Origin: Synaphobranchus kaupii
Lineage: Eukaryota > Chordata > Actinopteri > Anguilliformes > Synaphobranchidae
NCBI GenBank assembly: GCA_029718625.1
Contig: CM056383.1
Span: 70,062,395 to 70,126,394, forward strand
Reading direction: 5' to 3'
Length of the DNA: 64,000 nucleotides
Shown here: one piece after another, positions 12,601-24,015 of the stretch
How positions within the stretch are numbered: the stretch's first letter is position 1
Layout of the letters: every line of letters starts with the position of its first letter
Notes under the pieces: model-generated
Seen by the model: only the letters and a program-made list of their open reading frames with translations
Database searches by the model: none
Told to the model about the DNA's origin: nothing
Translations under genes and position numbers: made by a program

Positions 12601-15600
12601 AAAACCCCCCTGGTCTGCTCTCTCCTGCTTTCACAGAGGAGGTTGCAATACTGGGGATGGTCGTGTAAATCTGATTGGGGCGTTCCAGATTTGCGGGGGA
12701 ATAAAAAGATGATATAAATATCGACTCTAACAAAAATAAATCAAATTGTTACACAAATTAGTTAATTTACAGCTTAGCCACTACACCTATATGATAAGTA
12801 GTGCTCTCTCAGCACTGTTGTGATGTTGTAGTGACATTTTCACATCGCTGCCTGCAACACTGCACAGTAACTGTGATGCTTATATGTCAGCCAGGCAGTG
12901 AATAACCAGTGCTGTTGCTGACTGCTCCGTTTCGGTAAAAAATGTGTCTGGAGCACGGCGCTTCACGCTGCCTCGTGTAAGGACAGCGTGTTCGGCTTCA
13001 GTACATAACGGCCCCGCCCTTCTCTGCAGCTCCCAACCAAATGCTGGAGCCGGTGACTCTGCCTGGAATCGTATCCTGTGTTCTGAGTCTGCTGTGTACT
13101 GTTCTAAATCTGCTGCGTGGAGTGCATGCCATAGAGAGTATTATACAGGTAAGCACCCCAGGCTCCAGGTCACCTATCTGCTGCGTGGAGTGCATGCTAT
13201 AGAGAGTATTATACAGGTAAGCAGCACAGGCTCCAGGTCACCTATCTGCTGTGTGGAGTTCATGCCGTAGAGAGTATTATACAGGTAAGCACCACAGGCT
13301 CCAGGTCACCTATCTGCTGTGTGGAGTTCATGCCATAGAGAGCATTATACAGGTAAGCACCACAGGCTCCAGGTCACCTATCTGCTGCGTGGAGTTCATG
13401 CCATAGAGAGTATTATACAGGTAAGCACCACAGGCTCCAGGTCACCTATCTGCTGTGTGGAGTTCATGCCATAGAGAGTATTATACAGGTAAGCACCACA
13501 GGCTCCAGGTCACCTATCTGCTGTGTGGAGTTCATGCCATAGAGAGTATTATACAGGTAAGCACCCCAGGCTCCAGGTCCCCTATCTGCTGCGTGGAGTT
13601 CATGCCATAGAGAGTATTATACAGGTAAGCACCCCAGGCTCCAGGTCACCTATCTGCTGCGTGGAGTTCATGCCATAGAGAGTATTATACAGGTAAGCAC
13701 CACAGGCTCCAGGTGACCTTGTAGAGGGGCTACCTGCAGTAAGCCCATGTTTTGCTCCAGACGTTTGTGTTATGGAAATGTGCGTACCTGTTGTATTGTA
13801 GACAGTTCTTTGCGATGTTATGACACTGATGCAATTGCAGTCATATTGACTGCAGCACATTATTGTGACATATCGTGACAGAGGAGCGTGTGACGGCAGT
13901 ATCGTTACGGACCTCGTCGTGGTTATGGGCTTTGTTACAGACGCGTGTTGTTTTGTCGAGACATTTGAGCGAACGGAGCGCTGACATATTTTACGGAGCG
14001 ATTGTTTCTTTTCTCCGCTTTTTTACGACTTGCTTATTGAACTGCCCCCCCCCCCCCCCCCACCCGTCTGGCTGACTCACACTGTGGTATTTATTTACCT
14101 TTCTCCCCCCTCTACAGAATGAAGACGAAGACTTTAATTATGTTATTGCCTTTTTCCTGGGAACGGCAGCTTGTCTATATCAGGTCAGTAGCGGAACTGC
14201 GGGGGATTGGTGGGGTGGGGTGCTATTGATGGCAGACTAACTCCATCTCTCACTGGCTTTGCTCTAAATGCCGCTCCTACATAACGTGGGTGTGAGGCCT
14301 GGAAAGGGTTTCATTTTTCTCATTTTTAACCTTTATATAAATATAATAACCTTTATGCTTTTATGATAGCATTTCTCAGCGGACATGCCTGTGTAAAGTA
14401 AAGACTGGATTTAAACCTTTAACAAGGCAGACCCACTGAGACCAGGCCTACAGGGCAAGATTACAGCAGCAGGTATTCTCAAGCAATACTGCTGCAGTGT
14501 TTAATATTTCTTTATTATACATGTATTTATTAAGAACCCTTTAGAGCACAGCTGAACTTTGGTAGAAGTTTGGGTTGTGTAGTTACCTGGCCATGATATG
14601 AGTCCAAATGGTGGCGAAATATGTTCGTTAGTTGCTCTGTGGTCCCCTGGGGTGATAATCCAGAATAGAGTATTTGTCGCTCTCCATTCACTTCTATAGC
14701 ACAGCTAAAACGGCCTCAAAATTACACTTCTAGCACGTATATGGAAGGGAAAAAAAAGAAGCTTTTTTTTTTTTTTTTTTGATAAAGGATAGCGTAGGCG
14801 TGTGCATGCAGATTCAGCAGAAAGAAAAAGTATTTCCGAATCTTAGTCCGTCTACAGACGCCTAATGAATATCAAACGCATAAGCAAAAACTAAACTTTT
14901 GCTTATGCAAATTCCCACGATGCATTTGTTTACTCTCATATTGTAACTGAACCATGTCTGCAGTCTGTGTCTCTGGGGATGTCAGCACATATTTCAGGAT
15001 CCATGGCAACAGGCGGGGATGGTCAGAAATCATCTACTGCACGGAACTGAAATCAGCATCTGCTATTTTTAATAGTAGGGTATCCACTCGCTATTAACAA
15101 AAGGGTATGCAGGCTTTTTGCTCCAACCAAGCAGTCTGCTAATCAATCACTAGAGTCTTAGCTAAGGACCTTGATTAGTAGAATCAGGTGTGTAACTGCT
15201 TTGTTGGAACAAAAGCCTGCACCCACACCAGCTAATTTGCACAATTCTTCAGCCAGGGGGTAGAACTAAATTAGGTCCCGTTCACACTTGCATTTCGGGG
15301 CTCGACAACAGAAGTTATTAGCTGGAGTCGCTCGTGTTCTGTGTCCGTACACACGCATATTTAGAAGCCCGAGAACGCTTACAAGTTCTTATCAGTATGA
15401 ACGAGTAACAGGACTCGCTCCTGTATTTACAACACTGTCAAATAAGTTTGTAATATTTGCTCTGAACGTAAATCTCACGTTTAAATTATCGCGCCGGTGT
15501 AAATGTGGTCTCCATGGACGCGGCCGTTCCGTTTTTTTGTTAATCTTTGCCGAGAGAAGCCGGAGAAGACGTGCGTTTCCACATCTGATCTGGCAGCGAA

Positions 15601-16623
15601 TGAAGTAACTTCGACTAAAGCTTCTTTTAACAATACTCGTCGCCCTGAGCACATTCTATGGAACTCAGGGAGCGTTGCGCAGTTAATCACTGCACATTTG
15701 CTACCAGTTGTCAACTTCCTGTTCCCGTCCACACTCGCACAACCAAGCTCATTTGCATAGGAACAGGAGTCAACTTCGGTAGTCGCTACCTGTTCCGAAC
15801 AGGAGTCGCTACTACTAGTCGTTGCTCTCGTTCATAACCGTACTAAGTGTGAACTTGACATTACATTACATTACATTTATTTAGCAGACGCTTTTATCCA
15901 AAGCGACGTACAGTAAGTGCGTACAGAGACATCATCATCATTACAGAACAGACAAGGCAAGGCACATCCTTTGCATAATCTAGCAGCTATCCCTTGACCG
16001 GATTAAGCACTAAAATGAGGAGCGACAACCGTATTTAGCTGCAGTGTGAACGGGGCCTTAGTGAAATCAGCTGATTGAGTTCATGGGTAGAAGAAAAACA
16101 TGGCAGGACTTTTACTTTCTGACCCCTGGACTGTCCACCTCTTTTATCCCCTACCCTCTATCCCTCAAAAGGCTGTGCCTTTTGCCAGGTCGCCATTGCA
16201 AATAATAAATTGTTCTTAATGTCTTACCTGGTTAAATAAAGGTTAAATAAATTTTTTTTTAAAATAAAAAACGAAGGCTGTGGCTTAGTGCTGAAGATGC
16301 ATCTCTCTCTCCCTCCCTCCCTCCCTCCCTCTCTCTCTCCCTCCCTCCCTCTCTCTCTCCCTCCCTCCCTCTCTCTCTCCCTCCCTCTCTCCCTCCCTCC
16401 CTCTCTCTCTGATCTTTTCCAGTGTTACCTGTTTGCCTCCTGCACGGTGTGGCGGAGCGGAAAGTCCTTCTTGTGCTTCGCGCTCATATGCCTGTGTAAC
16501 ATGTACCTGTACGAGCTGCGCAACCTGTGGCAGATCCTCTTCCACGTGACTGTGGGCGCCTTCGCCACGCTGCAGATACATCTACGGCGGCCGCAGGGCA
16601 AGGCCCCGGACTACACCGTCTGA
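3432..16623 (+). CDS. sec22a: SEC22A, vesicle-trafficking longin protein (six coding exons)
   Basis: Joined coding exons: 3432-3613, 7097-7260, 10259-10438, 13030-13148, 14118-14183, 16423-16623. This gives 912 nt, 303 residues plus TGA; human SEC22A is about 307. Every junction is GT-AG and the phases match. Residues 1 to ~120 form the longin domain (start [20 protein letters not shown]). A conserved linker includes [18 protein letters not shown]. About four hydrophobic helices follow (roughly 186-206, 222-243, 253-272, 273-291), and the C-terminus is GKAPDYTV. As known for SEC22A and unlike SEC22B, no SNARE coiled-coil heptad region is seen before the first helix. The family acts at the ER and in ER-Golgi transport; the exact role of SEC22A is less well defined. 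The start is chosen because it matches the conserved family N-terminus. The gene converges on ADCY5. SEC22C is the main alternative, but sequence and neighbour favour SEC22A. Confidence 0.95.
4836..6289. repeat. Minisatellite with mixed 34-bp and 40-bp units
   Basis: About 40 tandem units of a sequence containing CAGTATTAGTTTATATCCGC. There are two unit lengths: a short one joined as GTAACCTG and a long one with an extra six bases (ATCAAGG link). Some short units also lack one C of GCCAG. The order of long and short units repeats in blocks, which suggests larger segments were duplicated. Sequence identity between units is very high. Confidence 0.95.
6298..7070. mobile_element. Tc1/mariner-like non-autonomous element
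   Basis: Terminal inverted repeats of about 30 bp face each other: CAGGGGTACAAAATATCGGA at 6300 and its near complement ending CCACCCCCTG at 7068. TA dinucleotides flank both ends (6298-6299, 7069-7070), as in Tc1/mariner insertions. The ~770-bp body is AT-rich with no transposase frame, so it is a deletion derivative or MITE. It lies just before SEC22A exon 2. Confidence 0.7.
7097..7260 (+). CDS. sec22a: SEC22A coding exon 2
   Basis: Begins with the third base of codon 61, continues through residues 62-115 (from [11 protein letters not shown] to [10 protein letters not shown]), and ends with the first base of codon 116. Acceptor TTTTTCAG, donor GTGAGC. Encodes the second half of the longin domain. 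Confidence 0.95.
7480..9449. repeat. 30-bp minisatellite, about 66 copies
   Basis: Near-perfect 30-bp tandem unit containing TGAATGAGATGACAGCAGTA. Because 30 is a multiple of three and the + strand frame lacks a stop, long open frames appear (for example 8183-9505, 440 codons reading [10 protein letters not shown] repeats). These are products of the repeat, not a gene. A few units carry deletions or single changes such as AATTAATGAG or GACGGCAG. Confidence 0.97.
9561..9704 (-). mobile_element. Dispersed retroposon-tail segment, copy A
   Basis: Starts with ACATTACATTACATTTATTT and contains TTAGCAGACGCTTTTATCCA, the reverse complement of the common fish SINE tail. About 140 bp are nearly identical to 15859-15994 in this window, so the two are copies of the same dispersed family. 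Confidence 0.6.
10096..10247 (+). repeat. Short tandem array abutting SEC22A exon 3 acceptor
   Basis: About three units of roughly 42-57 bp sharing GTGACTGTGGTCGTG and GTCATTGGAC. The last unit ends about 11 bases before exon 3. The units make up the branch-point and pyrimidine-tract neighbourhood of that exon. Confidence 0.8.
10259..10438 (+). CDS. sec22a: SEC22A coding exon 3
   Basis: Completes codon 116 (G|AC, Asp), encodes residues 117-175 and ends with the first base of codon 176. Includes [20 protein letters not shown], which closely matches the family at the end of the longin domain and the start of the linker. Acceptor GCTAACAG, donor GTAAGA. Confidence 0.95.
11701..11922. repeat. 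37-bp minisatellite made of two related half-units
   Basis: About six units. Each unit contains TGATACAGTGTTAGTCCG followed by a related TGATACAGTGTTGGGGTG half, so the basic element is ~18 bp and the dimer is what is tandemly repeated. Confidence 0.9.
12454..12612. mobile_element. Palindromic MITE, copy 1 (long inverted repeats)
   Basis: The two arms read ACTGAGTTAGCTGGATAACT and its reverse complement, with outer ends GGGGTATTCC / CCCC and a short loop near 12530. The same hairpin family occurs at 24016-24168 and, partly, at 20200-20368. No coding capacity. Confidence 0.7.
13030..13148 (+). CDS. sec22a: SEC22A coding exon 4
   Basis: Completes codon 176 and encodes residues 177-215, including the first membrane helix ([19 protein letters not shown]) and the conserved [11 protein letters not shown] after it. 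Acceptor TCTCTGCAG, donor GTAAGC at 13149. The 3' ~40 bases and the donor are repeated eight more times downstream. Reading through the first donor reaches an in-frame TAG at 13200-13202, so only the first donor gives a full-length protein. Confidence 0.94.
13108..13717 (+). repeat. 68-bp tandem array of exon 4 3' end plus splice donor
   Basis: Nine units including the real one. Each contains ~40 bp matching the end of SEC22A exon 4 (ATAGAGAGTATTATACAG), then a donor GTAAGC and 25-28 bp of intron. Donors fall at 13149, 13217, 13285, 13353, 13421, 13489, 13557, 13625 and 13693, exactly 68 bp apart. Units differ at few bases (for example CATGCC/CATGCT, ATT/CAT in the exon part). Confidence 0.97.
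14118..14183 (+). CDS. sec22a: SEC22A coding exon 5
   Basis: 22 codons, [20 protein letters not shown] then YQ; phase 0 on both sides. Encodes the acidic luminal/cytosolic turn and most of the second membrane helix. Acceptor CTCTACAG, donor GTCAGT. A long C run at 14045-14060 lies in the intron about 60 bases before it. Confidence 0.94.
15271..16060. mobile_element. PIF/Harbinger-like MITE with TTA target duplication
   Basis: Ends are GGTCCCGTTCACACTTGCA (15274 on) and the complement of GGCCCCGTTCACACTGCA (ending 16057). Both are flanked by TTA (15271-15273 and 16058-16060), the 3-bp target site typical of PIF/Harbinger. No transposase frame was recognised. It is interrupted at 15859-15994 by the dispersed segment also found at 9561-9704. 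Confidence 0.65.
15859..15994 (-). mobile_element. Dispersed retroposon-tail segment, copy B
   Basis: Nearly identical to 9561-9704, including TTAGCAGACGCTTTTATCCA and the following ~90 bases. Nested inside the Harbinger-like element, so it arrived later. Confidence 0.6.
16423..16623 (+). CDS. sec22a: SEC22A terminal coding exon 6
   Basis: 66 codons then TGA at 16621-16623. Encodes the end of helix 2, helix 3 ([15 protein letters not shown]), the highly conserved [17 protein letters not shown] helix 4, and the GKAPDYTV end. Acceptor CTTTTCCAG after a long CT tract. Confidence 0.96.
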   Translation, partial: CYLFASCTVWRSGKSFLCFALICLCNMYLYELRNLWQILFHVTVGAFATLQIHLRRPQGKAPDYTV

Positions 16624-17540
16624 GCGCCGGCCGCCTCCGAGTCTGCTGGGAACTCTGACCATGCCAGTCCCAACAGCTTCCGCCAAATCCTGATCCCGTA
16701 ACGCCCTCTTGTACTGACTACACGCTCCTGGCAGCGTGCGCTAGGATTGCAAACAACAGGATACCGCCAAAAACTGAACCCAGACTGACTGAATACTAAA
16801 TGTCCTTGGCGGTAACCGGAGCTCGTGTTATGAAATGGAGAAGGACAGTTTGCACTAGTCCTGGTGGCTTAGAGCTTATGTGTTTCATCCTTTTTCAGTG
16901 AATCATTTCCTGAAAACTGCATTGTACAGAGTAGTCTATGCATTTTTTTTTTAATGTCGATAAAGTAGTTGTTTATTGAGTTACATGCATTGATATATTG
17001 CAGTTTTGTATGCCTTGTCTCGGGATTTTTCAGGTAACATTTTCACAGAATTATAATCAGAAATGTAATGAAAATTGAATGACGTGCAAAAAAAAAAAAA
17101 AAAGTGCAATGTAGAGCTCAGCAGAAAGAGTTTGGCTTTCCTCATAAACTTTGTGTAGTGGCGAAAAATACAAATAATGAGAGTTTTTTGGCTTGAAGGT
17201 AGCAGCTGGTTTACGGTCGGGTCGTCCGTCAAGAGCCAGGTCCCTCCAAAGCAAAATAAAACAAAAAACAAAAACCCCTGTCAGACGTGGCATTTTAGAA
17301 AAATGAACGATGTGCAGGAAGCCGTCGTCGTCACGCGCGCGTGTCAGCGCTGGAAGCTCTCCTCTCCTCTTTACCCGCGCGCCCAAACAGGCTGCCTGTA
17401 AACCCCGACTTTGCACAGCGCAGCCCCAGAGCTGAGGCCTAGAGTGACGCTCCCGGCCAATTGGGAAAAACAGGTTGCAGCACGATAACGGAATAATAAT
17501 TTACCGAAAAAAGCAAAGGAAATGTAACTGTTTCAATAAA
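16624..17540 (+). other. Probable SEC22A 3' UTR
   Basis: Follows the stop codon. Candidate polyadenylation signals AATAAA occur at 17255-17260 and 17535-17540; an A-run at 17089-17103 is genomic. The true end is not determinable from the sequence alone. Confidence 0.4.
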
Positions 17541-20199
17541 TTCTGTTTTAATTCTAACTTATGGTATTCGATGGATCGGGCGTCAGGAAAATGAGCTGTA
17601 GGATGGAACTGGAGTAATAATTTTAACGAAAACAAAAGTAATTAAAAAAATTTATGCCTGCCCCCCCCCATACACACACCGTTTTGATCTTTAAAAATTG
17701 AAAATGGAACTACATTTGGATTTCGCTAAGAAGTGCGTGCAGTTCATCATCCGCACCGTTTTTTCTGTTAAACTTCAGTAGCCTCTCAAGCTAATTAAAT
17801 TCTTTATCAAACGAAGACTTTCCGTTTCGTTAATTGGAGAAATTAAACACATCTTGTTGTTGTTCCAACATTGCTCTCTGGTTATCTGTCGTTCAGTGTG
17901 CCTGGGGCCCAGAAAAGCAAGCTTGAGCCGTGTGACATCACCGCTCTTTTGTGTGCGACTGACGGAATGTGAATCTGTGATATTCTCTCACCGCGACCCT
18001 ACAGGAACACTGCGAGACCGCAATACGTCAACCGCACAGCCTGGAGAATGGGAAGTGACTAGAAAATATACAGGCTACCTTGCACTACAGTCCCACCCTG
18101 ACTAATGTACCACATGGTGTGACATTTAATTTCGTTTTCCTGCAGGGGGTCCTGAAACCTTTTCACCAGACATGAGCTCACGCTCTGGGGCTCCTCAATG
18201 TGATTGAGCCCGCTTTGCACCAACCGACTGGCTAATGTTCGCTTGCTACACATACTCCGCCGCTTAACAATGACTTTGCTTGATCTGCAGAACATCGTGT
18301 TATAGCCTAGCTGTCATTATTTATAGTAGTGGTGACGGTACGGTATTGCACCAATTTATTGTGTGTTCAAATTTTCCAGAAACGTAATAAAGGTGTGGAT
18401 GCTTAATTTTTTATATTTTAATCTTGTCAGTTCGACCCATTTCCTTATGAAGTCACTGTCATCTCAGTTTATCTCATTTCAAATAACCTGCATTATTGAA
18501 CTTGCGCTTCCGAACTGCCAGCCCAGAAAATAAAAGTGAATTTCCCCACCATTAATTCTTGCAGTCAGAAGAGTTAAAAGCATGGCCGAATTATCACCTC
18601 CATGGGGCACCTGGGTGCCTAAATCATCAGCGACAGCGGCTCACATGCATCATAACTTTAAATGCCATATTAGTCTAAACAGGCTACTCTTTCTCATTTC
18701 AAAAATGTGACGGTTAGAAAACAAAAGTTGAAGCAGCCTAATGTGAAAACACTAGCTATAGTAGGCTAATTCGATAAAATAGGCTACTCATTGATAGCGA
18801 GACAGACAGCGGTGCTACAAGTTAGAAAAATAGAGCTAGACCACGGCCTTTAGCTTTAGTAGCTAATAATTATTTAGTCATCTAATAGTCTACACTAAAT
18901 ACGGAAAATATTCACTAGCTAATTGATAAAAGGTAGCCAGACAGCGGAGCTACAAGATAGAAAAATAGAGCTACCGTAGACTAACGTTACTGTCTTTAGC
19001 CTTAGTTATTAGCCTATTACTAAATACAGAAAATATTCACGTCTATCAGTTCACTTAGCTATGTTAATAGTATGACAGACTTTTTGAAAATTTAATCTCA
19101 AAACGAGCTGAGGGAAGAATAACACTGAAGATTATTTCAACATTTTCAAGCTCGAGCGCTGGCTAGTGAATTTCAAGTTACAATCTGATACAGTCGGCGG
19201 TAGGCTACAAAAACAGCATTTCAGATAAAATAAATTATTTCTGAAGCAATATCTATGGTTAAATATTGTCACAAATCCATCTTACCTCCGGGGGTTGACT
19301 GGCTTTCCCTCAGTCGCTGTCAAATCGTCAATGGAAACTCTTCTTTCCGTGGTGGTCAGCTAACTCCGAGGTGAGGCAAATGAACATTTCAGTGGTTGAC
19401 GTGCGGTTTAATCTAACATTAGCCATTTAGCAATAAATCCCACCCACTCAAACCATGAGCCAATTATATGCAATTGTAGCTAGTGATTTGGCAGCAGAAA
19501 TATTAAGTGTTAAGACATCTAAACTTAAGTTTCGAAATTTGAACGCTCGGTCTGGAAAGGGTAAGTTCCCCCTGGCATCGAGGGACCCTGGCAATGTTGC
19601 CAGGTGCCTGCATGAATCCCCTTTTCTTTCTCGCTATCTGTCCCCCAAAAAATTCTGAAACCCCCCAGCTTCAATTAACTCCCATACAATTTTCTCACAA
19701 TTTGACCCGCATAGGCCCTACCTCCTTTTAAAATCCCCCATCTGTCATTGACATCTATACATTTTACTCTAAAACTTCCCCTATGAATTTTTTTAAAAAT
19801 ACCATACATTTAAGGAAAATTCCCCCAGTCTGGCAACTCTGGCCCCTGGGCGCACGCCCAGGATGTCCTTATGGCCCTGGTTAAAGGGCTAGATTTGGGC
19901 CCCGAACCATTGTTTGGAGACCTCCCTGTTCTATTATGTGGAACGGACAGCAACAACAATAAAAACGTCACAAACTGCTCATTCAGCATTGTACAGGTAC
20001 TGATTTGGCACCAAACCCAGTTGCGTACAGTTCAGGGCTGTTAAGGTCAGGGTTTGGTCACGGAAGGGGCAGTCCAGCACAGTGAAGGTTCTACACCCCT
20101 GTACTGCAGTTTTGGGGGTCAAATTTTATTTATAAAATAATTTTGGCACCAAACACAGGGCTGCATATTTCCAGTTCCCACCATAATTTGTTATGTCTG

Positions 20200-20368
20200 T
20201 GCAGTTATCCAGCTAACTCAGAAATCCTGTTTCTCAGTGCAGTTATGCAGCTAACTCAGTAATCCTGCTTCTCTTACTCAGTGCAGTTATCCAGCTAACT
20301 CAGTAATCCTGTTTCTCAGTGCAGTTATCCAGCTAACTCAGTAATCCTGCTTTCTGGAACAGGCCCCA
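20200..20368. mobile_element. Rearranged palindromic MITE, copy 3
   Basis: Four successive copies of one arm (GCAGTTATCCAGCTAACTCA) separated by TCTCAGT links, ending GGAACAGGCCCC. The opposite arm is lacking. Same family as 12454-12612 and 24016-24168. Confidence 0.6.
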
Positions 20369-20714
20369 GTATCCATTTTATGCCTTTGCACAAAGTCAAA
20401 TCCAGGCCACACTTTGCAGAACAAGTGTTTCAGGGTTCTCTCTTTGTGTTTCTGCATTCAGTGTCATGTGTTGAGTACAGTACATGTTGAAATGTTACAT
20501 ACGGTGCATTCCGTTCAGTTTTATGTTTTCCTGATTTATCCATCATGCGATCTCTTCAGTATCTATGTTTAATTGTAGTAGATGAATGTGATCACTGGTG
20601 TGGTCTGTCTGCTTTCTCTTTTGGTCGTTAAGGCCATTACATACCCGAATATACCTCAGGGGATATAACATTTCAAAATGTATTCATCAGAAACTATAAA
20701 ACGTACTTTAAAAG

Positions 20715-20811
20715 TAGGGGTGGGAAATCTTATCGCAGGTCTCGCAGTGCTGGGCTAAAACAAAAACCTGCATCCACACCGGCCCTTTTCGGATAAGATT
20801 CCCCACCCCTG
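20715..20811. mobile_element. Internally deleted hAT-type MITE
   Basis: Begins AGGGGTGGGAAATCTTAT and ends ATAAGATTCCCCACCCCTG, which are inverted repeats. Its right arm (GGGCTAAAACAAAAACCTGC) matches the intact element at 42426-42609; most of the left arm is missing. Confidence 0.6.
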
Positions 20812-23800
20812 AATTAAAGCTTGGGGCTTAGAAGACTTTGCATTTACACTGTATATCAATCATTACTTAAAATAAAACTATTTGATGTTTTTTTTATTTA
20901 TTCCTGGAACGTGTCATAGCAGCACATTAATTAGAGTCCCCAGGCCGTTTGCCGCCTTTCCTCTTTTTCTCAAACCTGCATTTAGCGGAAACAGAGAACT
21001 ATGCTGACATCATTGTTCATATTGTTAGAAAGCCATTTTCTTCAGACGTGCGGGGCCAGCGATTCACAGACCCAATGCTCCACCGCTGTTGATCTTTTGT
21101 CCCTGATCTCCCATCTTATAAAGGGCATGGACGTAGCAGCATGGAAAGCAGTTGGGAGTTTGGAAAATTATATGGATTTGAACGCACTTGCAGAGACGGT
21201 GACAAAACCTGCCCCCCCCACCCCATACATATACACACAGGTGCACTTTGCAGCAGGAACACCAAAACAAAAAAACACCACAGAATCTAAACTTGGCAAA
21301 CTTTTAATGGCCACTCTAACCTTGTGGTGTCCACTGGTGACTGATTTGCATTCTAGCCTTTGTCCCAAGTCTCAACATTAATGAATTGCGTGATGTCACA
21401 GAGGGTGCTGTTGAGGGTAGAAAACCGCAGCTTGTTCCCGGTTTCAGTCAGCAGGATGGAGACCTCCAGAACCAGGGATGGACACCTTAATCAATATGGA
21501 ATGGCACTCTACTCTTAGAAGAACTCTATGGTACAGATGTGTGGCCATTTGGTTTGTGAATTTATCTCTTGCCCTAGTTTGATTACAGTACTCTAAAAAG
21601 GTTTGTGTGTAGGCCAAGGTCCAGAGGCAGTCCGTTTATAACTGTATAGATTATGCTTTAGGAACCACAGTTGATGTCAATCAAATAGACTCCCTGCCCT
21701 TTAAATATTCCCGCCAAAAAATTTGTTTCGCTCACATAGGCTACACGTCATATTGAGGAAACTAGTTCTGCTCTAACTTCCAATTCATGGAGTCTTTAAA
21801 ATTACCAGTTTAGATTTTCCATTGAGTTTCCAGATTATGGGATCATTGAATTTTGAGGATTTGCGTTGAACGAGACCCAGAGGTCTGCTATAGTGCCACA
21901 GCACTTCCAGCGCACAGCAAATTGTGGGGATCAATATCTCAGTGCAGTGCATAATATCAGAAGGAAAATTTCAAAAGCCAAGAGCATACGAGAGCCAAGC
22001 AGTGGAGGGTCTCATTAGCACGTGTAGCCTTTGATTCGATCGGTAACATCACCCCGGGAGGGCCGTTGAATCCGGGTGGGATACCATCGCTTTACGTTAA
22101 TTTTGTGACTGCGATGTAGTGCTGCTGTAAACGGTGTGGATCAAACGTTTGGAGCATTGAGACATCTGAGGAGAACAAAAGGCCACACACCTGGAACACA
22201 CCTGTTACCCGCCTCAACGGGCAGCTGGAGGTTGAGGATAAAATCCAATACATATGCAGTAAGCGTTCATCTCTCTTTGGCTCCGTGAGCTTGGGAATTC
22301 CTAGGCCGTGATGTACTTATTTCCAGGTTTTTGCTGATAATAGTATGGAGGATATTTTTTTGCATACTGCATGTCACTAAACCGTATGCATTAAGTAGTA
22401 TACTGTATGCTAGTACACAGTAAACAAGACGCAGTAGATAGGGCTCTGATTCGGACACAGCCCTAGGAAACTTGCCCACTTGCCTGTGGTTTGCTTCGCA
22501 GCACTGCATTTTTCCTGAACCCACACCATTAAGGTGTTAAATAATTGTCCTGGTCATCACCAGGGTTACTTGCTTAAATTTACATTATTTGCTTAGCGGT
22601 TGTCCTTACTCGGGGCAGCCATTTTAGATAACCTCACCTTTCACTTAAGTGAGCCTTTGAATGGAGCCCACTTTGACCTGGAGCCCTCTTCAGTGCAGTG
22701 GCACTTGTATGAGCATGCCTCTCACACAGTACAATAGGCCAGTCTGCCGGAGCATGAACAGAGGCTCCATTTGCACACCAAAACCTCACCAGGATAAGAC
22801 GCGCTTTTTCGGGATTTCCCTCACGTCCACCGTGTCGGTTGCATCAAGAATAAGAAGCAGGCTTTGTCCCAGTTACTGTAAGTGTGATTATATGAGCGGA
22901 TCCTCCATTACATGGGCTACTCAGAATAAGAGACTGTTGATCACAAATTTGTGTGAACAGCAGTGACACTTCTTAGACTGGGGACCAGTGTAGATATGTA
23001 GCAGCTCACTTGAGATGCCTTGAATTTTGTAAGTGTAAATTTGATTTTCTTTTAAAAAAAGGGCTTTTTTTTTTTTCTTTCCTCGATCCATTGTATAAAA
23101 GCTGACATTGTTTCCAGCCAGCCATCCATGATTTCAATAAAAGACCATTACTGCCCCCTGCTGGAGATAACCTGTAGTCCTAAAATTCAAACATTGAACA
23201 AGCAGATGTCAGATAATATGGAAAGACATCCTTGAATAGCTAGAACAACATCTTCCTATAAATAAAATTTATCTGAATCTATGTCAACTGAAACTAAGGT
23301 ATCAATTTGGCTCCCATCTCCTTCAATATATCTGCCATCAGTACCTTTATTACTCTGTATTGGTGCAAATAATATGCCATGAGGTTCCATATACTTGTCA
23401 CCAGACATTAGTATTTTATGTGAAAAATTATTTTTGCACTTCCCATGAACAGTGTGTGAAATTGCACATAATCTACTCATTTTCCTGGAGCTCGGCCTCA
23501 CAGCCAAAGCCAACCCCCCATGCATTGGATCTCGCTGAGTAAAATTGGAAGTAAAACAATGTTATATCAGAATAAAGACATTTCCTGACACACACAGAAG
23601 ACAGCAATCAGGAAATCGGTCAGTCTGACATATCTATTTCGGTCTCTTCTCCACTCAAGTGCAGTGTTCATCTCTACCTGAGGCTGTTTGACAGATTTTT
23701 AGCGGCTTTTTTTCCATTCTATACTAACTGCGTCCTGGAGATTTATAAAACCCTACAGATGCTTTTCAGCCAGCGGATGACTGACAGCTGCAGTCACATG

Positions 23801-24015
23801 ACCCAAATGATGTAATGAAGTCATGAGATCTGAGCAGTCTCACCAAGCACACCCCTTGTGGTTCATGGCTGTCTGACTGCTGCTCTCTCAACCTTGAGCC
23901 AAGGCTGGGCCCGCCAGGCCCATTAATCAATCTGATAAAGATCCATTACATCTGTCTGAGTCATTTAACACCCAATGTTTGGCTCATCACCTGTGGTCTC
24001 TTTCAGTTCTGATTA

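Larger units (their letters stand above)
10439..13029 (+). other. SEC22A intron 3
   Basis: Contains short CACACCTG-type repeats after the donor, homopolymer C and G runs (10824-10842, 11030-11041, 11292-11307), a 37-bp minisatellite (11701-11922) and a palindromic MITE (12454-12612). Open frames at 10919-11281 and 12192-12497 have no recognisable product. Confidence 0.75.
14184..16422 (+). other. SEC22A intron 5
   Basis: Holds a T-run (14763-14780), a degenerate relative of the hAT MITE of 42426-42609 near 15110-15235, a PIF/Harbinger-like element (15274-16057) with a retroposon-tail segment inside it, and a CT-rich low-complexity tract (16300-16410) leading into exon 6. No coding region seen. 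Confidence 0.75.

Noticed and set aside
13108..13717. CRISPR-like array because of regular spacing
   Set aside because: Units are continuous 68-bp direct tandem copies including exon sequence; there are no unique spacers, and the DNA is a vertebrate intron.
21001..21381. 126-codon open frame in the spacer
   Set aside because: Hydrophobic start looks like a signal peptide, but no family resemblance, no splice context and it overlaps open frames on the other strand.
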